A stretch of DNA of 64,000 nucleotides from contig MZZL01000380.1 in NCBI GenBank assembly GCA_002749535.1, positions 620,001 through 684,000 on the forward strand, written 5' to 3'. Shown here one piece after another: positions 34,825-45,603 of the stretch. Every line of letters starts with the position of its first letter. Position 1 is the first letter of the stretch. This DNA comes from Apophysomyces variabilis (lineage: Eukaryota; Mucoromycota; Mucoromycetes; Mucorales; Mucoraceae). The translations under genes and the position numbers were made by a program. The notes beneath the pieces were generated by a model that saw only the letters and a list, made by a program, of their open reading frames with translations, had not been told where the DNA came from and did no database searches.

Positions 34825-35345
34825 CTATGGGAGGGTGGAAGGGGACGATATCCAGAGGAGGAAGTCGTTGGTAGGAGTGCGCTTCGCAAGAGAATTGGAT
34901 ATCAATGTGCCTGTTGTATGGCAGAGCTGATCGAGGTGAAGAAGAAGGGTAGAAAAGGTAGGCCAAATAGTCTGCCAGTAGGCGATGGTACGCGGCTGTC
35001 GGGCCCGGGAAGTAGGCAGTCGGTTTAGAACGAAAGAGATCGGATCTAACACCATCACAGGGACTTGCAGAAGGCGGTGGGTTTCGAGACAGACTAGAGC
35101 ATGTTGGCGGCTGAGATTGGCTGCGTCTTGACAGTTCCGGCATTGCCACGGTTTACCACTGGGCATCCAACCTAGGCGCCATCGGATGCATCGGCTGCGC
35201 TCCTCTCTGGACATCGGTAGCCACAAGACGGGGTCCACTCCAGGTTGTCCACGGCAGGCGCGTAGCAAGACCGTGTTATCGCCCTGCAAACGGGTGGCGA
35301 ATTGTTCAAACAGGAATTGACGGATTTGCCTATGGAAAAGTTTGA
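34825..35345 (-). pseudogene. Non-LTR retrotransposon relic, C-terminal part of a reverse-transcriptase polyprotein
   Basis: The frame read leftwards from about 35345 contains SRCIRWRLGWMPSGKPWQC followed by C-x2-C, H and C residues spaced like a zinc knuckle, then DPISFVLNRLP and a W-rich end. This R-W-R-L-G-W-x-P...C...H...C pattern is the tail of LINE-type RT proteins that are common in Mucoromycota genomes. The RT domain itself is absent, so this is a truncated copy. A purine-rich tract on the plus strand (about 34660-34780) lies where the element's 3' UTR would be. Confidence 0.55.
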
Positions 35346-35399
35346 GCGTAAAGAATTTTCCAATAAACAGTATGTAATAATGCTGCTGACCATTGTCAT

Positions 35400-36458
35400 C
35401 TTCGTGATGTTACTGCTTTTCAGACAACGGTCGATGCGTTAAATACTTGCAATGTTTCGATTCTGATAAACCTTTATGTTACAGTACTACAGTCTTGCCG
35501 ATATAACTCTCTTTTTCTGCGCTAGCTTTGTTTTTTGTCCTTTTCTGAGTTCCTAATGTATGATATTTTATTGGAAATAAGCAAATTCACTTGGGGTCAA
35601 TGCAGAAAAGGCAAAGGAGAGCGAATGGACGTCTTTTGTGTTGGACAATTTTTTCTCTTTTGCCGCAATTCATTGTTATGATGCCGAAACAGTCCGAATA
35701 CGATAAATTACAATAGAAAGAAAACTTTTTAATCTTGAGCATTCTGACGAACAGGAATTAAGTAGATACGTTACCTATGCCTTTTCCTCTTTCTTTTCTT
35801 TTGATTGCATATTTCAAGGTTAATTTGCAACGAGTAAATCTAGTATAAACTATAATATCAAATTGCTGCAGTAGCTGATCATAAAGTAGAAGGTGCTGAT
35901 TGTCTGCTTTTTTGTTTGCCTTGTATTGAACATGCAACAAAACGAAAACTTTTTATAGTCAAACATTCTCCATCAATTGCTTGTATGTATATCATCTCCG
36001 ATACTGCTTTCCTACAATTTTTGCTGCTAAGATGTCTTATTTTGGACCAAATGCATCCTGTAAAGTAGATTAAAGTCGTTGAAGCTTCAAAACGACTCAC
36101 GTTGAAGTCAGTGTTATTCTATGCATATTACGATCGGGTTAGCTATAATCAAAATATCGAGAAGGTATTGTGGGGATGTACGTCAATTGGGCTTTCATTG
36201 TTGACTTCCTACTAGATTATTCTACGTTGCAATCCTAGTTTGAATGGCTATATCATGAGAGCGGACAATCTAAAATAGATAGCAATGCAAAAAAGGTTAT
36301 TGCAAATGATGCTATGCATTAAATTATGCCATGATATTCTAGAGAACACCGATCGACTGCAAGTGAACTTATTCCTATGCGCTTGTGTGGAGAATTTACA
36401 TGTGTTACATTTATTTATCTTAATGTTTGAAATGGAATGATGGTTATATTTCATGCAA
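35400..36458. other. Intergenic region, no supported gene
   Basis: About 1 kb of AT-rich sequence with short frames only. The right end contains the 3' UTR of Bud22, read leftwards. No repeat or RNA gene is evident. Confidence 0.45.
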
Positions 36459-38014
36459 TCAGTCGTCATCATCGTCGAATACAATCTTTTTGTTCGTTGT
36501 CTGTCCACTCATTGCCTTTGCAATCATTTCTTGCTCTTGCCGTTTTGCTTGCCATGAAGGATGCATGAATGCAGGTTGTTCTTTTTCAGCGGATTTCGCC
36601 TTCGCAGCTGGCTTCGATTTTTTCTTTACGAGTTCCATTATCTTTTGTTGCTCACGTTTGGATTTCTCTTCCTCCAAATGTTTTGCCTTGTTGCCATATA
36701 ATGCTTCCCATTTTCTGCACAACAGCCATGTTAATATCCACAAGTAGATCTGAATATCACACACTCACTTTCTTCTTTGCCGCTGTCCTGCTCGATTCTT
36801 CTTTTCATTTCCGTAAAATTTATCAAAATCTGGATCCTGCCAATTGAGATTGGCCTTTTTTAATTTCTGCGATTCACGTTTCTTTTTCTCGTTTTGTTTC
36901 TCTTCAACGTCTGCACTAGCTATCGAGTCAAGAAAGGTTGATTCGCCGCTCACTCGTTGTCTCTTTTTCTGTTCTACATCCTCCTCATCTATCTTTCGCT
37001 TTTTATCTTCCGGTTTTTTGGTATGGCTTCCCAAAGCAATCGTCTCGATCTCTTTCAGCATCTTTTCAATTTCATCCTTGGTAACTTTCTGCGCCAGAAG
37101 TCTCGCTTCTACATTACTTCTCAATTGTACGTCGTGGTTATTGGATTCGGGTTTCGATTCTTTTGAGCATACAGAATTCACGGCGGACATTACTGGGTCA
37201 GCCTTTTTCAACTTGGGATGTTTCATTATTTTATTCCTCAAAGTCTTTATCGCCAAAGTATGCAAATCTATAGACTGATCTAAATGTCAATCTCTCTGAT
37301 TTTATGCAAGCTAGCTTCTACTTGCCTTTGCAATTTCAATCTCCTGTTCAAGCCTTTGAATATCTTCCACACTCAACTTTCGCTGTTTGGTTCCTGTTGT
37401 TGTTTCCGATGGTTCCTGTTCATTCGTTTCCTTTTCCTTTACAGATTCAAGCACAGAGCGGGCATGCTGAACGCGTTTGATTTGCTTTCTGATCTCTAAA
37501 GTCCTACTCTTTTTAAGTGATGCCCGTAATTCTCGGTGAAGTTGAAACTACCGAATCCAGTCAGGTCTGAGTATGCACTATTGCCCTCATACCAATTTTC
37601 TTTCTAATTTTTGCAGTCTAACTTCATTAAGTTCTTGCTTCAACTCTTCTTCATTCGTAGCAACTTGATCATTGGTGGATTTCAAATATTGCAATTTTGC
37701 AATGGCCGCTTCCTTCGCTGATCCGATGCGGACGTCTTCGCCAACCTACCATGGGTCAGTAAGTGGAGACACTGCGCATTTGCTTACCTGTGCAGCAAGG
37801 TAATCGATCTTCCACTTCAAATTCTTTTTTGAATCGCCATGCTTATCGGAACTCTGAATGGTTGATGCATAACAAACGCTTTAGGATTATATAAGAAAAA
37901 GATTAACAACATCGATCTTACCATTCTGGTTCGAATCAACGTTATGATATTTTCGGCGCGAAACTGGAGAAGAAATTGCTCCTCAGACAGATATAACGAA
38001 GTCACGGAGTCCAT
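36459..38014 (-). CDS. BUD22: Bud22/SRFBP1-family ribosome biogenesis protein
   Basis: ATG 38014 begins LYLSEEQFLLQFRAENIITL. Several short exons follow (KKNLKWKIDYLAAQ near 37800; segments at 37700-37520 and 37500-37320), then two longer exons at 37265-36765 and 36764-36459. The sequence is highly charged and basic. It ends in the family's diagnostic tail: DPDFDKFYGN, then KWEALYGNKAKHLE, AFMHPSWQAKRQ and KKIVFDDDDD. In yeast, Bud22 is a nucleolar 90S pre-ribosome factor needed for early 18S rRNA processing; the animal relative is SRFBP1/p49. The Lys/Glu-rich middle is low complexity and may vary. Internal small exons are approximate. The H-P-S-W and I-x-F-D-D-D motifs leave little doubt about the family. 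Confidence 0.85.
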
Positions 38015-41000
38015 AGTCTTTTGCGGCGCATGAAGACTTTCTATGCCTTACCCTAGAACTTCATTTTACGCTGGCAACTTCTAAGTTCTCGCTTTTTACG
38101 GAAAGTACGTTATATTCAGTCAATCATTTCGGTAAAAAGATTATTGTTCGTTTCATGTCAATTTAATAGATGTGTACATACGTATTACAATAAATTTGTA
38201 GCAAGCTCCTATGTAACAATAGTGCATTGCATAATTCATTTGGCTATCTATATAATCAACAGTAAACTGCTTGTGTATTGTTAGTAGTTTGCTTAATTTG
38301 ATCGGTCTTAAATCTTCTACGAACAATTAGTTTGTCAAAGCTGTTTATTGCATTGTCCTTTCAGCCGAGATATTGCCATGGTAATGGCCAAAAAAGTTCG
38401 TAACGCCATTTCCGTTTCTTCTCCAAATAAATGACAAAGAAAATCTATAAATGTATATACTTGCAACAACAAGTTTTATGTAGGTAACGAGACGCTTCGG
38501 TTAAGGATCAGTCAGGTCATTCGTCATGCAGCTGATTGATTAGTATCTTAATTTTTTTCCTGAATGGTACCAAAGTGTGTAGCGACCTTGCTTCTATCAT
38601 TAGCCCATGCATAATTTTCGTTTTTAAAAGACCGGGTCGGATGTAATAAAATTGCCTCCTTAGCTATTTTTTTTTATTCTTAGACCCTTTTTCCTTCTTT
38701 TCCAACCTTCTTATCCACAGGTTAAAAGGAGAACTATTTGTATATCTGTAAGCAATATCGTCTTGTATAATTGATACTAAAAGTCTATGCAATAAGTGTT
38801 ATACAATTACGGTTCGTTAAAACGGCTTGCTTGTTTCCCTTTCAGAGAGAAGGCGTTAGCTCAGTTTACGGTAAGTCCCTTACATTCGCCATTATTACCC
38901 CATTGTTGATAAGCGTATGAACAGTCCGTGAAGTTCTACCAGCCGTTTCCTTATTCTGTCTTCTCCTGAAGAAGTCTTTAAAGATCGAACAGCCAGGTAA
39001 AAAAATGCCTATTCAAATGCTCAGATAATGTATCGGTCACAGACATAAACGCTGTTTTTAATATGATGCAGGTGGGACTAATAGACGAAAACAACAGCAC
39101 CACAGCGAAGCATTTTTAAACTGAGTCGAGCCGAAAGCCTCAATGCTGTCCGGAGATTATTCCCGCTTCACTTGTCCGACAACGTCCAAAACGCTCTCTT
39201 TGGACTCGCTAATAAAGAGAAGAAACTTACTGAGGATGCCTGAAACACATCTACAGCCAAAATGCGGATGTCATGTTGTTCCCACTGGTCCTTTTTAAAG
39301 TGGCTGACAAGCTGGGCAGATATCGGCCAGGAGACATTAAGAAAACCCTTGGTTCAGGACACACAGTGGTTGCGGAATGAAAAGCTTCGTTATGTGGGAG
39401 TTTGGCACCTATAAACAGGAGGGCTACAATGGTTATCCACGTTATCAGGAGGAGTATGTACGGCGGAAATAACTGCAACCAGAAGTAAAGAATAGAAAGT
39501 ATCGGACCTGTCCTTCCAAGTTAACGCGAATACTGTGAGAAGTACCCAATGATGCTGATACGGAAGATTTCAAACAATCTTTTCCTCTCCGTCGTGTTCC
39601 ACTGGTAACAAGTATAAGGAAGGTTTCTATGAGTTCCACTAAATCTATGACTTAAGCGCAATACAGGTTCTCGTCGCCACAAGATTACGATAATGTTAAG
39701 ATATACTCCAAACCATGAAGGACAAAAAGGTTTCATAGAACACTCTTTTTCGTGTTATTTAGAATATTTATGCATTGAGCCTCCATCTGCCGTAAACTTA
39801 ATGGGCACTGACGCATAACGGCTTTTTCAAATGACTCAAATTCTTTTTTCCAAACAAGCAGTATCGCGCACAGACGTTTTAGCTACTTTAGAACAAATGG
39901 GGTAGACACGGTGATATCTACCCAAAAATTCCGGATAACCTTTGTTTTGTTAATGTGATAGAAGCAAATAGCAAATGGGCAAACATGGTTCTTTCAAACC
40001 ATGAGGAGAACACAATGATTTCTTGAAGCGGATCGAATCGATATAGGAGCAAGAGCTATTCTGGTTATAACGTTCTTATTATGGATTAATGAAGTCTTTA
40101 TTATGAAGTCATGGGTGGATATATGCTTTCATATAACAAGATCTAGCAAACAATGCTAGACATGGTACAAGTCGTTCTAGCTTTCGTTTTAACAAAGAGT
40201 TATATCTATTTATTACTACGTCACATCACTCGGCATGACCATTATATGTGGGGGAGAGTAATAGAACAGACATTCGATATATATTACACATGCTAGATAG
40301 CACTTGCAGCCTGCATTGAAGCATCTAAGGTATAACACTTCGGTAGAATAACATGGCCAACGAACACTACGATCTGGGCGGGGTGTGGCACTTCACAAAT
40401 TAACCGTCCGGTAATGATTTCCTTAAATATTAGTGTTCTGCCCGAAGAAGGTCAGATGCTCAATAAGTGCACGGGATACTTGTGTTGCCTACCTCTACGT
40501 ACCACTTGTTTTCTGATAAGACCTGAAATGGATTTTCTGTTACACGTATGCATAAAGCTGAGTATTCACGAAAATAAGGGCATCAGTCCGCTAAGTCATT
40601 CAGATAAGTCAGAAGGGCTAGTCAGCTTAGCAAGGCTTCTAAATCTTGAAAAGTGGCTAAAATGAAGTTGTTTATAAGCGTTATTCCAAGCTAAGCTCTC
40701 AAGATATTGTGATAATGACTTCACATTCGTATTGCAGGCATTGCCCTTTATGCACGGACCTCAAGTGGAGTCAGTCCTAAATGTGCTCAATAAAAAGGTA
40801 CGTTAAAGACATCGGACAAAAGTTGTTTTCAGTGCAGTCACTTCTATCGTACCGACTGCTTCATTCAGAGCATGCAATGGGCTTTTCTTTCCAAAACTGC
40901 AGCCAAGTTATGTTTCGTCCAGAAATAGGCATATGCGATAAATTTGCTTATGTAGGCTACTGTCAAAATAGTACCGCAGGGTCTTCAAATCTAGATCATG

Positions 41001-41381
41001 GACAACTTTCTCTGAAACCGGAAAATAGATTATTAAAAGGATGATTGAAAGGTTGGCTGTGTATCTATCCGGCAGATCTTGACTAACCTAACAAGGTCTC
41101 TCTGTAGCTACTAAACTCTACTTGAAGTACATAAAACCGTGTATCTGTTAATTTAAGAAATAGCAAGAACTAATTTTATGAACAAAAAGAAGTTTGCATT
41201 ACACACAATGGTAATATAACCCGTTAGTATAACAGGAAAAAAGTAAGGGGAGGGGGGTTCACAGATTCGATATGTTTCGATAAAACTAATAGCTACACTA
41301 ACAAAGGTTGACCCTTTTGCAGAAAAAACCTATTAGCGTCTTGCGTTATACATCTATACTGCGGACATGGCTATATCTAGT
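38015..41381. other. Gene-poor region with decayed coding sequence
   Basis: About 3.4 kb without an intact gene. Exon-like pieces with fair splice sites occur near 38840-39000 (AREKALAQFT and SVKFYQPFPYSVF), and a frame-broken relic lies at 39083-39472 (listed). From about 39490 to 40010 plus-strand frames remain coding-like but contain several stops. A G-rich stretch (AGGGGAGGGGGG) lies near 41249. I cannot assign any of it to a known element. Confidence 0.35.
39083..39472 (+). pseudogene. Frame-broken coding relic of unknown family
   Basis: An open stretch of 52 codons (including SRAESLNAVRRLFPLHLSD and VQNALFGLANKEKK) stops at TGA 39241. A second frame, shifted, continues without a gap of sense (CLKHIYSQNADVMLFPLVL, VADKLGRYRPGDIKKTLG) to TGA 39378. 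A third follows (MWEFGTYKQEGYNGYPRYQ) to TAA 39470. Amino-acid composition looks like real protein rather than random translation. I read this as a decayed gene or mobile-element ORF. Confidence 0.35.
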
Positions 41382-42739
41382 TCAAAGGGCTTTGGAGTTC
41401 TGGGCTGTCGTTCGTTTCTCGAGATACTCAAAAAAGACCTCCAGTGTTTTCGATCGGTAAAGGCTTAGTTGATCCGGAGTCATAAAGGTTTCAAAAGCAC
41501 CTTCCTTGTACACAGCTCTGCGGCCGAATTGTCCAAAGACGTCAGGGTCAATGATTCGATCCTTACGAGGTAACAGTCGATAAATGATTGAACTATCGTA
41601 GCTATCATTGTAATAGAATGCTCCTCCACCGCATACAACATCGATCGAGTTCCTAATAAGTATTAAGTATTATATATATTTGAGTATAAGCCTAAGTTAC
41701 CGGAACACAAGACCACGTTCCTGTGCTTTGGCCATCATCCAAGCAAGCGTGTGATTCGGGAGCAGACGAGCTTGTGACTCTCCGCCAATATCTCCATGCA
41801 TACCGGGAAACCACACTTGCTCCAGTTCTTGGTAATCACGTTTGCGAGCCGAATACTGCATAAGAGTGGGCTTAAACCATGCACGCTGGTCATGGATAGA
41901 AATTGCGTGGAATGCGGAAACAACCATCGGCGATATTTTGGTATCATGAAAGCTATGCAAACCATGAAAGAGAGTCCAGACTAGCAAACAGAATTAGAAT
42001 TCGTTGGCCAGTTGGTCCTTTAGCAACTCACAAATGGAACCTCCCAGGTACCAAGGTAAGCGTGGAACACCTAGAGTGCCGACTGTATCAAAACAACCCA
42101 GGAAACGAATGAAAGGCTCCGCACAGTTATTGTCTTTACGAAACTTGACTGCTGCCGAATCATGAGGATGAGAGGATTCTTTTCGCTGGCTATATAAGCG
42201 ATAAGCTGCACGTATACGTTGAGGAATAAGCTTGCATGGCAGTAATCCTACATTGTAGATCATGCCTGCAAGACTACGCGCAGCATAGGCTATATTCAAG
42301 AACCAGGAAATTTACTCTCCAATTCTGCCGTGCTGTCCATTTTACCTCCACGACTATGTCCCACGATCCATATCTCATCCTGTGTGTTCCGGTAGTTTTC
42401 GCTGATAAATGCATACGCCTTCAATATTTGGTTGCTGATACCAAGGCCAAAGGCACCACCAAGATATTTAAACGTATTGGTGCCGACACCCTCGAAATAG
42501 CCGGCGACCTGATTCCACCGATCATGGTTCTCGTCTTCAATGGTTGGAGAGACAGTTTGTGCTGTTTGCAGATTAGTATACCATCGGTATATGTTCGTTT
42601 TTGCTGTAATGTTGTTAGGATCAGTTGTAATTTGATTTAAATCTTAATGACCTGAAGGTGTATCCCATGTACCGTCCATGCACACAATAATACGTCGGCG
42701 AAGAAATGTTGAGTTCTGGTCAGGCTGTCTTGTCGCCAT
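41382..42739 (-). CDS. DUF2235-family alpha/beta hydrolase
   Basis: ATG 42739 begins a short N-terminus leading to RRRIIVCMDGTWDTPSG, the opening strand of DUF2235 proteins. After a small intron come the GVGTD and GGAFGLG segments, then IWIVGHSRGG, the G-x-S-x-G nucleophile elbow. Next are FIRFLGCFDTVGTLGVP and, in the next exon (41987-41697), FHAISIHDQRAWFKPTL and VWFPGMHGDIGGES with the second acid and the catalytic His region. The last exon ends at TGA 41382-41384. Related proteins include bacterial Tle1 phospholipase effectors, but fungal members are uncharacterised hydrolases. Length of about 390-400 residues is usual. A decayed fragment of a second copy lies 1.1 kb upstream. Confidence 0.88.
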
Positions 42740-44417
42740 GATCTGCCAAATTAAACGTTGTTACTTGTCTCCCTATGCCCGGGACAGAGGCAGCTTTTAT
42801 AGAGAAATGCTACCACCACCCATGACTTGCAACTAGGTTTGTACCAAGTGATATCTGAGCCGTAAGCAGTCTTCCGCGTTAAATTCTTCATGTGTTAACC
42901 GTACCGCTAAATCATCGTGGTGTATCAGATGGCACAGTGGTGGTACGAACCACTTAAGTTAATGGCGTCATTCATTTGTTGCAATGAGGGTATTACTGAT
43001 CATTCATTTCATCACACCTTTTCCTCCATCTACGGTCATCTCCGGATTATCTTATAGCTTGGGAGGGTGACAAAAGTCAAAACCCATTGTAATTGGCGTC
43101 TATAGCGAACTTTTTTAAGCAAACTAGCACTGTGATGAATAAAATCTACAGCCATGAGGTATGCTCCCTAATTATTGAAGTTATGCTCTCGAGAGTGCAT
43201 CGCTGCAGTTAAGCGTTAGATGGCATTGATAATATGACACAATACTACTGATCAATGCCATAAGCATCATGCCTTGCTATCACTTAATCCATGTCATTAA
43301 TACAACGACTAGCTACATTTATTTTGGCAATTGAATAGTAAACCTGATTCTAGTCTGGCAAAAGAGGGAAACATAATGGTTATTTATGCTAGGCCGGACC
43401 ATCTTGATCAGATAATTTCAATATTCTTTAGTTCCACTTTGCTGGATATGTAACAAGGTAGACCAACACTTCCTCAATAAACATTCATTAATAGCGCTGT
43501 CAAGATGTCAAATTGAATCTTTAGGTCGAGTATGTCATAATCATCAGATGGATGGTAAGTACTCCACGTGAAGACCTATCATTACTAGCACTCACACGCA
43601 GCAGAAATCGTCTATCCAGAAACCTAAGCCGAGAGCGATCATGAGCAGTACTATTCCGTTATGGTACAACGCTTTAACGCAGGAAAATCATGGAAAAAAT
43701 GTGCCGACCATGCCATTCATCACGATGAAGAAGATAAAGAGCAGAAAATGTTTTACATCAATGAATATCAGACAGTCACTGGCGGATCGAATTGACATGG
43801 CAACTGTGGACAGTATTGTCATGCCGCGAAATATGATATAGCGCTCTCTGTTGTAGTTATCTTTCCTAAATTTGACAGGTTCAATTGGGATTGGACTTCG
43901 GATCAAAACCAAAATCTATAGTGGCATCTTGGGTACTAACAAAAGACACTGTCACCTGGTGAAGCTGCATATTGCTTAAACCAGGTTTAGGAGTGACAAT
44001 TGCATGTCAAGCTCACGATCTCATTTTTTTCACCTGTGTGGTGCAAACCTACATAAAAAGTATGCATGGCCGTCACACAGGTGGGCCCTTGTACGATCGA
44101 ACGCACAAACCAAAAGATTGCTATCACAATCGATGATCAGATCAGCAGCAATGTATGCATCCCTTTATGGCAGTCGTGGTCAATGTGTCAGGATATATAT
44201 GTATATAGGTTTTGGGAGGTATTGCACGGACGCGCTCTCAGAGAAAGGAAGTATAGGGTATGCAATGCATTATTCAGGTAGCCCTATGATCACCAGTGAG
44301 AGTAAGGCGGAAAACGTAACAAATATGGAAACATCACACACTTGGTAGCAATAGTACCTTTGTTATAGCAATAATTTAATTTGCTTGTAGGTTTCAGGAA
44401 TACTTTCTCTCTTTTCA
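42740..44417. other. Region with a DUF2235 relic and otherwise no supported gene
   Basis: About 1.7 kb. Apart from the DUF2235 fragment at about 43800-43900, the open frames (for example 44004-44348 plus, 115 codons) show no motif, signal or convincing splice continuation. The left end is the promoter of the DUF2235 gene. Confidence 0.4.
43800..43912 (-). pseudogene. Decayed fragment of a second DUF2235 gene
   Basis: The minus-strand frame contains PVKFRKDNYNRERYIIFRGM. The intact DUF2235 gene nearby has AVKFRKDNNCAEPFIRFLGC at the same kind of position, just before its FDTVG strand. The DNA is also recognisably alike across this stretch. The expected FDTVGTLGVP continuation is degraded, and the rest of the frame is hydrophobic noise. 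This indicates a local duplication followed by decay. Confidence 0.45.
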
Positions 44418-45603
44418 TTATTTGTGATTATCGTGTGCATGAGGAGGTTCTGTGGTAAAACCACTGCCTTTCTGGATCCCAGATACAGGTGTTACTGGAG
44501 CTTTCTGCTGAGAAGCGCTCGTTACCGTGTAGGAAGACTTGCTTTCGCCCATGTCTGACATCATGTGTACAGTGTCTTCTCGTTTGGAGGTTGGAGTTTG
44601 GTATGCGGAAGGTCCGGTATATTCATACCCACTGTATGGCGTTACAGCAGCAGGGGAATGGTAAGCAGAATAATTAGCCGGTTGCTGCTGCGTATACATC
44701 GGGTCATAGTATCCTTCGTAGCTGGGATAATTATAGTATTTGTAGTTGTACTCTGCTGTTGAACTTGGTTGTGGTTGTTGCACGGGCGTGTGAGAAGGAT
44801 TATAAGACGTAGGTGTTGCTGGTTCGTACGGCTCCATTTTATGAATCGGTGGAGAAGCTGGGGAGATAGCCATAGGAACGTCTGCTTTAAAGTCGTAGGC
44901 GTCGTAATCGTCATCATAGATATCGGAACTGGATTGGGCAAATGTGTAGAATGCAAGCAGAAGCCAAAAAAAGGCAGAGACCAATAAACCCAGCCAAGCT
45001 CCATTGGTTAACCCTAGAACCCTTTTTCAGTACTAGTGTGTTGTGTAACTATTACTTACAACAACGCATATAGGTAGTCATGTCTCTCCTGTAAACCGAA
45101 CAGTACGTAGTAAAGCCCATAGAGGTATTTGATGGTCCGCTGATGGTGTTATCTGTCCAGGGGTTTGTCCCCGACTTGAGAGTAATAAAGACAATTACAG
45201 CGATTAAAAGTAGTAGGTTCAGGATGGATAGGGCTCTATCAGCGCGTATAGATTTCACGCTAGACATGCTTGTGAATACCAATGCAACAGAACATAACAC
45301 AGAAAAGCCAGCTCCAACGTAGTAGAGTATATACTGTGAAGATATTGTTAGATCTGATGTAATACAGCAGGGCGGGGCGGGGCACACATACTGGAATATA
45401 TACAGGCCACCAGGACCCGACACCACTTGTCTCAGACGAGTATTTGTTAAGAAGAATCATTTGAGCTAAGAAAATATTCTGCCATTAACTTAAAGGACAT
45501 GCGAATCAGTCGGCAGATTACCTATGTGGCAACCAAGAGTTGCACCGCTGAAAATGAAAACGAGAATCCGTAAGAAGTTCAACCAAAATACTCGTGAACG
45601 CAT
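44418..45603 (-). CDS. Four-helix membrane protein, MARVEL-like, with Tyr/Pro-rich cytosolic tail
   Basis: ATG 45603 is followed by TM1 (FLRILVFIFSGATLGCHIAQ). Introns near 45500 and 45400 join to TM2 (ILYYVGAGFSVLCSVALVF). TM3 (LSILNLLLLIAVIVFITL) follows, then a loop with two or three Cys (TTYCSVYRRDMTTYMRCC). After an intron near 45050-45010 comes TM4 (AWLGLLVSAFFWLLLAFYTF). This spacing is that of fungal MARVEL-type proteins of the plasma membrane. The remaining 180 residues form an acidic, Tyr-, Pro- and Gln-rich tail ending at the stop codon at 44418-44420. Function is unknown; the family is linked to membrane apposition and vesicle trafficking. The start is chosen because it precedes a complete TM1. 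Confidence 0.7.

Noticed and set aside
44004..44348. 115-codon plus-strand ORF
   Set aside because: No motif, unusual composition, and lies in a region with pseudogene remains.
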